NCBI GenBank assembly: GCA_002812745.2
Contig: NCSJ02000076.1
Location: 62,001 to 126,000, forward strand
Source: Scytalidium lignicola
Taxonomy: Eukaryota > Ascomycota > Leotiomycetes
Length of the DNA stretch: 64,000 nt
Reading direction: 5' to 3'
Below are positions 10,155 to 20,731 of the stretch, piece by piece. The notes below the pieces were generated by a model. It was given only the letters and a program-made list of their open reading frames with translations. It was not told where the DNA came from and did no database searches. Positions within the stretch are counted from its first letter, which is position 1. Each line of letters opens with the position of its first letter. The position numbers and the translations under genes are program-made.

Positions 10155-11471
10155 ATGGCTGCCTTTGTCAGAGTCTCGGGGCCACCAAATAGCAACTTCC
10201 TCGTGGGCTACCCAGGAATTTCGGCAACATTGGTACGTTCAAATCTCCAGTGGAACTTAGGTGAATTACTGCTAATTCGGGACCTGGCAGCCTCGTATAG
10301 AAGGGAAAGTGGAAATCCGACCTGGTGCCGGTGTATCTGCGCCTGTAGCGATATCATTAGTGCGAATATGCTTACAACGAAGAGAGACGATACATCCTGC
10401 TGCGGAGTCGCTTGCGAAGAAACACCTTGGGACACCTCGACGAGAAACTATAGATGTTGTTGGCAAAGAGCTTCTCCTATTCCGATGTCCAGCGGGGCGA
10501 GATTCGGAGAGTGTGGTGTTAATGGATCTGCCATTCGTCCTGTTCATACCCTATGGAAGAGGAGGCGAAGAGACTAGTAGACGAATACCTCCAGCATCAT
10601 TACAACTTCCCAGTCGGACGGCAGAGACATACTACGAGTTAGTGGTGACGGTTCAGCAAAAGCAAGAGCAAAAAAAATACTCATTTCCGGTACCGATACA
10701 GAGATATGACACATTATCAACGTTTGGAATGTACAATCGACCCGAATCGGCACAGAAGACCTCAGATCATTTGGTAACGCTTGGGATATCGTTGCCAAGA
10801 TGGTCTTATGGGCCCCTAGATCCTGTGAGCGTCTACATCAACCTATCACCAAATCCCGACTGGTTAACTAAGGCCAAAAAAATAATCATACAGAAGATTA
10901 CTATTGGAATAGAAGAAGAGATTACGTTTAATCCGGAAGGAGATGAGCCGACTAAGAAAGTCAATCGGATTGCAAAGCATACGCAACCGATTAATGTTAG
11001 GCTCCCAGAGCAGGGATATACCACAAATCTTGGGCTTGTCTTTCCAGCAAAAGAGCTACGGGATTCAGAGGGTATCATCAAAAGAGGAAAGCCGGCTTTT
11101 CCGATGTATTCCGTCAATTCTTTCACTACAACAGGGACACTCTATAAAATCGAATATTTCCTCATAATTAAGGTATGTTTTTTTTTGTATTATCTCGCCA
11201 TTTTTAGGATAAGTCTAAAGTGATTTAGGCACATATGTCTTCTGCGAGGGACATAGTACTACGACAGCCTATTGTGGTATGCCCTCTGGACCAGCAGGAC
11301 TGTAAAGAGGAGATGGATGCAATCGAGCAGGCCGCGAAGGATGCTTCTCACGTCGACCCGAATAACCCAATGTTGCCCGCTTGCACCATAATACGCGCTA
11401 ACGACAGAGACGCATTACGAGCTTTAGGATGGACAATGGTCGGTGGGATGAAGAAAATGGTAATTGAATAG
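10155..11471 (+). CDS. Arrestin-like protein
   Basis: Exons 10155-10232, 10291-11172 and 11229-11471 give 400 residues. The N-terminal half reads as an arrestin-like beta-sandwich (early VEIRPGAGVSAPVAISLVRI strand pattern, central FPVPIQRYDTLSTFGMYN segment). The C-terminal half has a second beta-rich stretch and ends in a hydrophilic region. Fungal arrestin-related proteins act as ubiquitin-ligase adaptors for membrane permeases or as scaffolds. No PPxY ligase-binding motif was noticed, so this may belong to the smaller conserved fungal arrestin-like group rather than the ART adaptors. Splicing is well supported: the intron 1 acceptor joins a TLPRIEGKVEIRPG reading across the junction. The family assignment rests on recalled similarity, so it is moderate. 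Confidence 0.6.
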
Positions 11472-12331
11472 GTTAAGGATAGAAGGCTTTGCTATGCTGT
11501 GCGTTCTGCGCGCAAACCCTCAGAAACCTCGGATGTCCAAGTATCTCTCTACCTTTGATAGAACCAAGGAGCATCATTATCGACGGGAAAACCCATTTAG
11601 GAAGGAACTTAAAAGGAAAGTTTCTAATAATACCTTCATCACACCGATGAAGGATATACCGGAGGTTGGCGTCACAGGTGGGAGGCTTACCACGTAGTTC
11701 AGCTTGCGGGTGTCGGCGTCTTGTACGGCTGGAGTTGTTACGAATGCATTATGAGGAGTCCGGATTTCACGTGAACAGGTAACGGAGATGGGCTTTGTAT
11801 GCCCATCTATTAGGTACGACTCACTGAACCGTTAATGAGATTCTATTGGATTATTCTATGTCCAAGTAGAGATAAAAGGCTGGTGGAGGAAGGCGATTTG
11901 TGTTCGAGACAAGACTAGAGGCGATTCAAATGGTGGGCGAATTACATGACAAAACTCATCAGAGGTGCAAATCTAGCAAACCAGTAGCATAACTGCTGCC
12001 AGGGGGAATAGTAGAGATTGTTAATCTATGCTATTATATTATTATGCGGAGACTGAGGAAGAATTTCTGCTTGCCCCCTTATATGATGCTTAGTGAGATG
12101 TTCCTCCCAATTTTCAACACAGCTCTTCAACTTGCGGAAGAAGGTCCGTAATTACACGCGGCCCGAATCAGAGAAGTGTGGCCGTGTAAGCGTGTAAGCG
12201 ACCTCTTTGCCCGCACAAGTGGCGTTAGAGGCTCACCACGAGCCTGGTTGACAAGGCTGAAATTTGTCAAGACTTCACAAGACGAGCTCTTCTGCCTCTG
12301 CCAATGCACTAAAACCAGCAGAATTTCCATA
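11472..12331. other. Intergenic region upstream of SEN54
   Basis: An 860 bp region between two plus-strand genes, holding the 3' end of the arrestin-like gene and the sen54 promoter. A small ORF at 11464-11697 overlaps the preceding stop and is probably chance. The reading frame of sen54 is open for 52 codons upstream of its chosen ATG, which leaves a longer N-terminus formally possible. Confidence 0.5.
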
Positions 12332-13708
12332 ATGGCCGACGTAGATGAAGATGCGCCAGTAACGTCTCTAAGTAACCAAGTCCACGAAGAAAACGACCCA
12401 AGTGATGAGACTCAGGATTTTCGATTCCTCGCATCTTTAACCAAAACAGGTCACCAAATACCCAAGCGTGGAGAGAAGGACTTTGAACGCCATGGAACGA
12501 AGCATCAGGACAACATACTGGAGGCTAGCAGACAGGCCATGCATGATGCATTGTCCTATACAAGAGTGCACGCTCCAAAGGCGCATATAAGAGGATTCTA
12601 CTATGGGCGGGAGAATTTCGATTGGGATGATGTCGAGAGAGGAGAGTGGATGAGGGGCTTGGATAACGATCATGTTGTGGTTTTGGAAACTTCCAAGGGA
12701 CCGCATTTTAGGACTATGGGGAAGGCGCCTTTAGGAAAGCAAGGCTCAAGGCTTTGGCTATTGCCCGAAGAGGCGCTCTATCTGGTTGAGAGAGGAAATC
12801 TGGATTTGTGGTGGCCGCCTAAATACTCCAGTCCATTTGCTTTAGAGGAGTTTATCGAACGGCCAAATAATGATCAAGTACAGGATACAGAAGAAGAGGG
12901 GTTTGAAAGAGATGAAGGTGTCCCAATGAGTCTACAGGCCACATATGCTATGCTGATCGGAGACGACAGCGAGGATGGGAAGGTGAGCCTGAACCGATAC
13001 AACATCTATGCGAATCTCAAGAGAACGGGCTATGTGGTTTCAAGAGCATCAACTGTCCATGGAGCAATTCGCGACCGGCAACTTCATGATATGAAGGACG
13101 CCACCAGTTTATTCGCGTGGCTCTTTGGGGCTATCTTTGCGAAGTCAGAGCGCATACACGCGCAATACGGACCCCTAGTAAAGCCCGGGTTGTACAGATC
13201 CTACAACTCGATCTACCACCAGATCGCAGTTATCCCTAGACACAAACCTACGGAAATTGCAGCAATTCCAGAGCCAGTACCAGAGGATCCCTTTCGTGTG
13301 GTGTTTGAAATCTGGAAGCCCAGCCGAATACCAACATTTGCTAAGAGCAACCCTGGCTTACCCGATTTTCGGGTCGCTATCGTTGACGCGCACTCGCAGT
13401 CATTGCCGTCACTAGGCCAGCTATCTTCGTTACTTGCAAACACACCCTGGGATCCACCCAAGGAAGACATGAGCGGCCCATCCAAGTCTTATCAGCGATT
13501 AAAACATGGCTGGCGCAACGTGGTTCTGGCAGTGGTAGATCAAGGCATAATCAGCTACTTGCGCTTATGCGAAGCTGCATTTGGCGAGGAGAAGGTGTAT
13601 GAGAGATTTGATCGAGCCAATGGCCCCAGCAGCAAGCGTGGAGGTGGTGGAGGAAGAGGTCGTGGCAGAGGTAGAGGCAGAGGTAGAGGAGGGCGTGGTC
13701 AGAAGTAG
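12332..13708 (+). CDS. sen54: tRNA-splicing endonuclease subunit Sen54
   Basis: Intronless 458-residue protein. The segment from about residue 30 to 170 matches the Sen54 N-terminal domain: an RGEKDFE-type start, a YTRVHAPKAHIRGFYYG block and the GxxxxGKQGSRLWLLPEEALYLVERGNL region. Sen54 is a structural subunit of the Sen2-Sen15-Sen34-Sen54 endonuclease that cuts introns from pre-tRNAs; Sen54 pairs with Sen2 and is not itself catalytic. The middle resembles the fold-related C-terminal part, ending near a YLRLCEAAFGEEKVYER stretch. The last ~25 residues are an RG-rich tail, which is not part of the core family. The ATG chosen gives an MADVDED start; an earlier in-frame ATG at 12176 would add 52 residues that look non-conserved. 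Confidence 0.88.
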   Translation: MADVDEDAPVTSLSNQVHEENDPSDETQDFRFLASLTKTGHQIPKRGEKDFERHGTKHQDNILEASRQAMHDALSYTRVHAPKAHIRGFYYGRENFDWDDVERGEWMRGLDNDHVVVLETSKGPHFRTMGKAPLGKQGSRLWLLPEEALYLVERGNLDLWWPPKYSSPFALEEFIERPNNDQVQDTEEEGFERDEGVPMSLQATYAMLIGDDSEDGKVSLNRYNIYANLKRTGYVVSRASTVHGAIRDRQLHDMKDATSLFAWLFGAIFAKSERIHAQYGPLVKPGLYRSYNSIYHQIAVIPRHKPTEIAAIPEPVPEDPFRVVFEIWKPSRIPTFAKSNPGLPDFRVAIVDAHSQSLPSLGQLSSLLANTPWDPPKEDMSGPSKSYQRLKHGWRNVVLAVVDQGIISYLRLCEAAFGEEKVYERFDRANGPSSKRGGGGGRGRGRGRGRGRGGRGQK

Positions 13709-14428
13709 TCGTCACTAGGAATTAGACAAGAAGGAACCCCTTTCGGATTTTAGAAGCTAGCCTAAGTAATTCTAATTCTAATGCTAATTCTAATTAGCTC
13801 TAGAGGAAAGTTCTTTAGGGACAGAGGGTCAAGTCAAGCAGGCAAGGAGTTATAGCTTCGGAACGGGCTACTGTAGTATTTAGAAAATAAATAGATTACG
13901 GATGCTACCTCGCCGTGCCACCCAGCCCCGGGTACCAAGCTCAAGGGATCGTTAGCTAGTTACACGGTTTGGGACCAGTTCTGGGCAGGAATCTGGAAAG
14001 AAGAGGCGATGAACTGCAGGAGGACAAGCAAAAGAGATTAAAACTGGTAGTAACCTGATGCACGACGGTTACAGGTCACCTTCCTCTTCTCCCCCACAAG
14101 TATAACCCTCTCGTCTCTTTCTCTCTCTCTCTCTTAGACGCGACCACACTTTTTTTTTCGTATTCTATTAGAAGAGCTGATCGAAATAACCCACTAGTGG
14201 CGTATTGCCCTATCATTCGATTGCCTTTCCAGAACCAAAAGTGTTTCGCCCTTTCTTCGCTTCACGTCAGTGTGATCTCTCTTCGCTCTATATCTCTCGT
14301 CTGAGCGTCTCTCCTTCCTCCCTCCTTTAGAACACAAAACCACAACTCTCCTTCCACATCACCCTATCATCGATTCCCACAACCCCAAACCGAACAGGTT
14401 GTGGTCTGTTTACGCGTCAAATCTTAAA
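13709..14428. other. Intergenic region with short repeats and a pyrimidine-rich leader
   Basis: A 720 bp gap. At 13771-13794 there are four near-identical hexamers (TCTAAT, one with G in first position). A CT-rich run lies near 14110-14140, followed by a long C/T-rich stretch up to the ATG at 14429. This pattern is usual in promoters and leaders of highly transcribed fungal genes. Confidence 0.5.
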
Positions 14429-16697
14429 ATGGAACCTTTAATTTCAGCTTCTTCCTCGAGTTCTGGATCCTTCACAAGTCAAAGTACACATAGCATGGAG
14501 GTCGACTCTCTCAGTGCGCGTAACACGCCTGTCAGAACGTGAGTAACAAATTTCTCGCTATCTCTCTTCACTCTTTGGTTTTGAAACCCAATCCGCATCG
14601 CACAATAAGCCCCCTTCATACCTCCTCCACGACTTAGTTTAGTTTACTTGTTCTTTTCTTTTTAAGATATTTATTGTGTTCGTCGAGGATATACCATGCT
14701 TGATTTACTTTTCGTATTTTTTTTTTTATGGCTATTGGCATAGCACCGCTCAGGTGACATGCTTTGCCATTTCCATCTATAAAAAAGAGAAACCATGCAT
14801 CCTAATCGATGACTGATTATGAATTCGACGGTTTCGGTAACAATTGTTTTTATCGTGTGCTTTCAGTTATGGCGCAATATTAGGGATTATATTCCTCTTG
14901 GCGTCAATCGACACGTGTTAAAGCACGTTTCACTTTTCTACTTTCATTCGGTTACCTAAGCCCGCTTGAAGAGGAAGAGGAAATATAAATTGTTTGCTAA
15001 ATAGTTTGCACAGGACTACTCCTCCTGTTTCCGCCGGTAATGATAATGATACCCCTTCAAAATCTGAGCCTGAGATCATCGCTATATCACCACCACCTGC
15101 TCCGAATACTAGCGCTGATCCCGACAAGGAAATCGTTGTTGACAATTCTCCACGTGAGGTGCTAGCGTCTCCCGCTATCATGGTTGAGAACAGCTACGAG
15201 GATGAAGATAGTGACCTCATCACTCCATATCAAAAGCGGAAACGTCCGTCAATTAACTACAACCTTGATAGCCCTCGATATAACTCGACACCACGTGAGA
15301 GCCCAAGTGACGAACCAGTTGCGAAGCGACCCAAACCAGCCAAACCAGTTCGAGGATGTATCATTGGTGTTTGGCGTGATTCTAACCTTCCGAGTGACGA
15401 AGACAAACATGCTATTTACGGCTTCATCGATATTCACGATAGGCTCCGGACTCGCATATACCCTATTAACCGCAGAGGCGAAGAGCTCATTGCCAATATT
15501 CCCACGGGAGCTGGGGGCTGCTGGGTTACTTTTCCTAGAATTATTCTCGACTCTCATCTCAGCTCTCTCAGTCCCGTTCAGATCAAGGAATATGTCAAAC
15601 TAAGGACGGATGCAAGACCAGAGCCGACACCTGAAGCGCAACGTGAAGCCGAAATCCAAGCGGTTATGAAGGCTGTCTCGATTGTGACCAGTCAAGAAAG
15701 TTCACCACCAGTTCTCAAGACAAGCTCGAGTCAAAGCTCACTAAAACAAAAGCCGACTCACCGAAACTCGCTCCCTCGTCAGTCCTTAAATCACACACCA
15801 AGCTTCAAGGCAATAAATGCGTCAGAGATACAAACACCTAAAGCATCACCTATCAATGAAAGCAAACCAACTGGAGTTCTTCTTGGCCACTGGGCGGATT
15901 CTGACGAACCTAATGAAGCTGATAAGCATGCAGTATATGGCGTCCTTGGAGGAAGTGATTGCTTCCGTGTGAAAGTGCAGAGAGTAACGCGTGATGGACG
16001 GTATGTTGATGGCAACTTTCCAAGTGGCGCTGGAGCTCTATGGTTGCACTATGAAAAGCTAGTTCTGGATAAACATCTTGCTCACCTAAGTCGGGCCGAA
16101 GTAAAAGAATACGTACGCATCCGACAAAGAGACATGGAGAATGGAGAGTCGCCAAAAGATCGCAAATCCAATGAACAAAAAGCAGTCAAAGAAGCGATAG
16201 CAGTAGCGGCCGCCGAAGCAAACGGCAGCGGCAAACGGGATCCATCACCTGTAGAACCAGAGCTCCGGCACAGTTCGAGAACTGAGCATCGAATGGCTGC
16301 GAAGCAACAAGCTGAAGCTGGAGCAGCAGCTGGAGTAGCAGCTGGAGTAGCAGCTGAGAAGGCAAGGAGAGAAAAGGCCGAAGCGAGGGAGAAGCAGCAT
16401 GAGAAGGCCAGAAAAGAGGTTGCCATGGCTGAGGCGGTCCTTCAAGAAGCTGCCCAGCAAGAGCTCAAGAATAACCTGAAGAAGCTTAACAAAGTCTGGG
16501 TTGCGCAACAGGCCGCTTTTTCGAAACCTCCCTCCCCCTCTGCTTCGGATGAAGTTAAGTACTACAATGGCATTAAATATGAAAGAAAACAGAATGGACC
16601 TTTCCAGGGGAAGCTTGTCAGTGCTCCTCAGATCTTCAGCATTGATGGAGAAGATTACGTTGAGTATAGAGTCTTAACCAAGCCTTCATTTTTCTAA
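14429..16697 (+). CDS. Unrecognised protein with a duplicated ~90-residue domain
   Basis: Exons 14429-14538 and 15014-16697 encode 597 residues; the 475 bp intron is long for this window. The protein has a Ser/Pro-rich N-terminus with RKRPS and PVAKRPK basic patches (possible nuclear signals). It then has two copies of one domain, at about residues 149-240 and 322-415. Shared positions are G-x-W-x-DS, E/D-x-DKHA-x-YG, R-x-G, a P-x-GAG-x3-W motif, L-x-HL-x2-L and KEYV-x-x-R. Between and after them are disordered Ser/Gln-rich linkers and a long Ala/Glu/Lys-rich coiled-coil-like stretch (about 430-520) containing a 15-bp DNA repeat. A last conserved-looking module (about 553-597) includes YYNGIKYERKQNGPF. 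I cannot name the domain. A nuclear or chromatin role is only a guess from composition. Confidence 0.8.
16318..16362 (+). repeat. Short 15-bp tandem repeat inside the coding sequence
   Basis: About three imperfect copies of a 15-bp unit encoding Ala-Gly-Val/Ala-Ala-Ala lie within the Ala-rich coiled-coil region of the duplicated-domain protein. Being a multiple of three, copy-number change would keep the frame. Confidence 0.6.
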
Positions 16698-17250
16698 TCT
16701 TTTTGCGAAAACATTTCACACCGCACCCTCACCAGTTCTTCTTGCCCGTCGGTATTCTTGGCCGGTTTACGAGATTGATACCTTTTACAGCCTTTGTTTA
16801 CTTTTTATTTTAGCTCATTCCAGCAGCTATGTACACATATCATTTTTCCTTTTGTTTCCTCGAGAGTTGGTCTGGTGTTACTCGTTATCCATTGTGTTTG
16901 TTATCATATCGCTTAATGAGGGTGGATATCTCATGTTCCGTACTTGCAAGAAACAGGGGAAAGGTTGCTTAAAAGGGTCTATGGCATTGCGTTTTCCTAT
17001 ATTCTTCATTTCTAGTTTGTACAAAATCGACAATGCTGATTTGTATATGAAGTCCACTGGTTATCTTATTTCTCTTCTAACAGTTGTGATCTAAATAACT
17101 AGTGGGGATTGCAAATCAAGCGTTGCAACGCTAGACTTTCGTAATAATATGGCACAAAGATGGGTGGTAGGTTTGCTTTGCACTAGTCTTATACATAAAT
17201 CATATAAAGAGTTTAATAGAGTGTATATAAATCTAATCTCTATGCGTAAC
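16698..17250. other. Convergent 3' region between the duplicated-domain gene and ZPR1
   Basis: A 553 bp AT-rich segment where two genes converge. Small ORFs at 16852-17094 (plus) and 17091-17339 (minus) have no recognisable content. Confidence 0.5.
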
Positions 17251-18807
17251 TCAACCCTCATTAGCCTCTTTAACTTCTGTACTCGTCTCAGTCTCTGCTT
17301 CTTTCTTTTCGGCGCCTGCATCGTCTTGATACCCCTCAACCTTCATATCACTTAAGCCCAGATCGTCTTCCTCATCTTTTGTTCTTTCATACTCCTCAGT
17401 GGTGATTTGCGGATCATCGTCAGGAGTACACAAGTTTTGTACATAGCTACTAGCCAAAGGATCCCGTAGCACAACTGTAAACTTTTTTTNCTCCTTTAAT
17501 TGCTTCGTCAATACCATCAAAGAATTTCTTCCAATTCTTCTTTGTATCCCCATCTAACGAATCACCACTGTCACCTTGATCTCCGATGTCGAAAATTTGT
17601 TGGTGGAGATCGTCTCGGACCTGAGTTAACAATCCTTCAACCGTCGTAAATCTTCCACCTAGAGTTCCTGGGTTGACGGATAGGCTGAGCTCGGGACATT
17701 CAAGAGCGCAAGATTCGGATTTCAAGATATCCCTCGCAAGATCTTCTGGGTTCTGGACCTTGAGCGTGATGACTTTCCCTTTTTCAGGGATTTCTCCTCC
17801 GGTCTTGACTTCGTTTGACCGGTAGCCACACAGCTCGCACGCGGTGCTCATGAGAACCACCTGTTTGAAATAAGGGATATCAATCATTTTCATGTGGGTT
17901 ACACATGGTCGCGTACAACCAGGACAGCTTGCCGGGAACGAGTACACCTCGTTGGGAACGATATCATCGGATTCAAGGGCTGCCGCTGAAGGTTGTGGCC
18001 CAGCTGCTGATGTCGCCCCCTCAGGTTCTTCGCCAGATCCTAAGCCAAGAGCTTCGTTCTGTTCCGGTGTTCTATTATACTCAGTGTGTGCTAATTTTCC
18101 GACGCCGTCTTTTTGATCTGGCTCAATCCAAGAATTGCCAGCTGGGTCATCCAGAGAGAGTCTAAATGGGAAACTCTCACCAGCCAGCATCTTTCGTCCT
18201 CTGGCAATGATATCCTCAATCTTGGTATATACTTCCGGTGTCTGTTCCTTGCGTTGGCTCTGTCCAACTTCTAAATCTTCCATGATAGTGGTAAGTAGTC
18301 CTTCCACATTGCTTAACTGCCCTCGCCCAGACGGGACCTCAACATCCAACTCTATAAACTTCACAGCGCAGGAATCAGATTTGACAACTTGTCGCGAAAA
18401 GTCCTGCTGTGCTGTAAGACGCAATTCGTAATGGCAGCCTTTTTGTTGGATCTCCCCTGCGGATTGTATCTCTGAGTTCTGGAAGCCACAGTGTGGGCAA
18501 GAAAAGGACATGATAATGATTTCGCGGAAAAAGGGTATTCGAGTAAGGAGTAATCGTGTGGTTCCCTGCGATTGCATTAGCAAGTTTTTACCAAAGGAAC
18601 TTGAAAACATACATTCTCGTGGCAGTTCATGCATAAACTCTCAATTTCGTCGACGACTTTCTCGTCATTGTCGCCTTGCCCCGCAGTCGCATTATTCTCG
18701 TTATTCGTCTCTTTTGTTGTAAGGTTTTCTGTTTTTTTGCCAATGCTTTCGAAGAATCTATCGAAAGCAGCGCCGTCTGGCTTTTCTTCTAATGTAGAGG
18801 AATCCAT
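17251..18807 (-). CDS. zpr1: Zinc finger protein Zpr1, with an assembly frameshift at one N
   Basis: Exons 18807-18613 and 18565-17251 encode about 502 residues. The duplicated ZPR1 architecture is clear: zinc finger 1 (CMNCHEN split across the intron, then CPHCGF), its beta domain with GEIQQKG, and then zinc finger 2 (CPGC...CELCGY) with GGEIPEKGK. Each half ends with a GLLT segment. Zpr1 binds eEF1A and acts as its folding chaperone, moving between cytoplasm and nucleus. The reading frame breaks at the N at 17490, beside a run of seven T. Omitting that one position gives GEKKFTVVLRDPLASSYVQN, the expected family sequence, and makes the exon sum divisible by three. The gene is therefore very likely intact. 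A longer N-terminus from an ATG at 18858 is possible. Confidence 0.92.
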
Positions 18808-19839
18808 GGATTTTGTTGTTGTATGGTGCGTCATATGCGGCACCTTATGGAGGGGCAATGAATATTTTTATAAGGCTGATTAACATGCTGCAGGGTGCGC
18901 AATCCTTGCTAGCGTCAGGCTGAAGAGAAGGCTGTGGAAGAGCGCGGTTTACAGCGGATATATTTGGAACACCAGAGATTTCGACATCTGCAAGGCTACT
19001 ACAGTACTGTATGAATCTGATAAAAAGAAACCTCACTTTCTTGATACGATCGCAAATCGATAAAGTAAAGACCATTAGTATCATTTCTCGATTCACACTC
19101 TCACACTAAACATTTGTTCTGTCCGATACGCAAATTGATCAATAGCTTTGCTAATATCAATGAAATTGCAAATATCGTGGGTTTTAAGCATGCATGCATT
19201 AAAATATGCAATCTCATATAAAGTTTCCAGTTGCTATCAATTGGGATAATGATGATAGCATAAAATATAGCGATACTATAGGTAAAACTAGTAGAAGTTA
19301 GATATCTTCGTGGTAATCAAAAGCGGCCGTGCCTTACATTCATGCTTCTCAAATTCCCTTCGTCTACTTTTGACCTGCACGATGCACCCAAGATGATAGT
19401 TTACGAACATAGATACTCATGGTATAATCCAGCCTCAACACCGTTTTAATATGTCCTAGTCTGTCGGTAACGTGCTGAAACTATGGGTCTGCGGAGGAGG
19501 TCACGATGGCCGATCCTTCTCCCCTAAATAATTGAAGAGGTAGCTCATTAACTGCCTTACGAGGCGAATTTCGTAGTAGAGATACTCTGATTGTCGAGTT
19601 TAATTCATTACTGGCCTCAAGATCTTCGTTACACGAATTGAGACAGCGTGTTATAAGCCTAGAAAATGGCCGTGACGGGCGAGAATGAGTGTTCATGATG
19701 GACTACAGAATCATTAGACAAATTTTATAATGTAACTAGCACTTGGGAGACAAAAATTGACGACTAGATTTTCGTCCCCAACCTGACTAAAGAAAACTCA
19801 CATATGTATTGATCCCCTCGGATAACATGATTATATCAC
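18808..19839. other. Intergenic region between ZPR1 and the RNase P/MRP subunit gene
   Basis: About 1.03 kb holding the zpr1 promoter and the 3' end of the next minus-strand gene. It is AT-rich around 19130-19300. A 71-codon minus-strand ORF at 19481-19696 begins with a real ATG but has no recognised family. Nothing else stands out. Confidence 0.45.
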
Positions 19840-20439
19840 TCAGACCTTCTTCATCAAGTCTAACAGGTCGAGTTCAAATCCTCCACTTGCACCACGAGCC
19901 TCCGATTCCTTGTGCTTTGCAAGTAAGGCTCCCAATCCTGCTTGTTTCCGCGTCTTCGCCCTTTTCTTGCTACTAGCATTCGCTGAAAGTCCAGGGGATG
20001 GGGTAGATGTGATGCTTGTCTGAGATGATGATTGTAATAATGGATTCGAGGCTGGTAAAAATGCCAAATTGGAGGATCTGGGTGATTTTCTGATTGCTGT
20101 AGGTGCAGCATTCAAGCTGTGACGGGTTTTCTTTCCACACGATCCACATGTGTAGACAACTGCTCTTGTCTCACTTGACTGTTGCTCGCGCATGCCTTTC
20201 CTAGACCGTGCCTTCCTTGAATCAACTCGAACTCTATCCTCTAAGCCCAAATCTATAATATTACCACACGCCCCGCATACCTTCCTCTTGTGAGATTCGG
20301 ATTGGTCGAGACTGTTGTCGAACATAAGCGTATGACATCTTGACATTAGGAATTTTGAAGTCGACGGAGCGCTTTGCGAGAGTATATGCGCAGCCTCATT
20401 TAGGTAGCGTAGATGAGTTGATACTGCGGCAGATGCCAT
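19840..20439 (-). CDS. RNase P/MRP protein subunit, Rpr2/Rpp21/Snm1 domain
   Basis: A single exon of 199 residues. The N-terminal half has the helical HLRYLNEAAHIL segment followed by two zinc-binding Cys pairs, CGACG (C55, C58) and CGSCG (C98, C101). This is the RNAse_P_Rpr2 domain shared by Rpr2, Rpp21 and Snm1. Such proteins belong to RNase P, which removes 5' leaders from pre-tRNAs, or to RNase MRP, which processes pre-rRNA. The C-terminal half is Ser- and basic-rich, ending in a DLLDLMKKV helix. Sequence alone does not decide between Rpr2 and Snm1. It is divergent from dbr1 with 292 bp between the starts. Confidence 0.8.
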   Translation of the reverse strand: MASAAVSTHLRYLNEAAHILSQSAPSTSKFLMSRCHTLMFDNSLDQSESHKRKVCGACGNIIDLGLEDRVRVDSRKARSRKGMREQQSSETRAVVYTCGSCGKKTRHSLNAAPTAIRKSPRSSNLAFLPASNPLLQSSSQTSITSTPSPGLSANASSKKRAKTRKQAGLGALLAKHKESEARGASGGFELDLLDLMKKV

Positions 20440-20731
20440 ATTTTGATAGCATTGTTCACATTAATGGTGCTGTGGACTAACAATAACGCAGGGTCTAGAA
20501 TGATGTTGAGAAGATGTGACGCAGCTTGGACGGAAGCGACTTATTTAAATTCTTCCCTTTCTGGACAACACTTCTTCAAAACCATCTACTAATATTTGAC
20601 ACCCACAAACGCCTCATTCAATTTATACTATTCGTAGTAATGAAGGCATATTTATCCATTCTTAAACCTGTATAGCAGCTCACCCTCCTTCAATTATCTT
20701 TAATCGTAACACTGTCCTATAACTCCCCGCT

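Noticed and set aside
19481..19696. 71-codon minus-strand ORF with a real ATG between ZPR1 and the RNase P/MRP gene
   Set aside because: No recognised family, no introns to join, and no support from neighbours. A lineage-specific small protein is not excluded.
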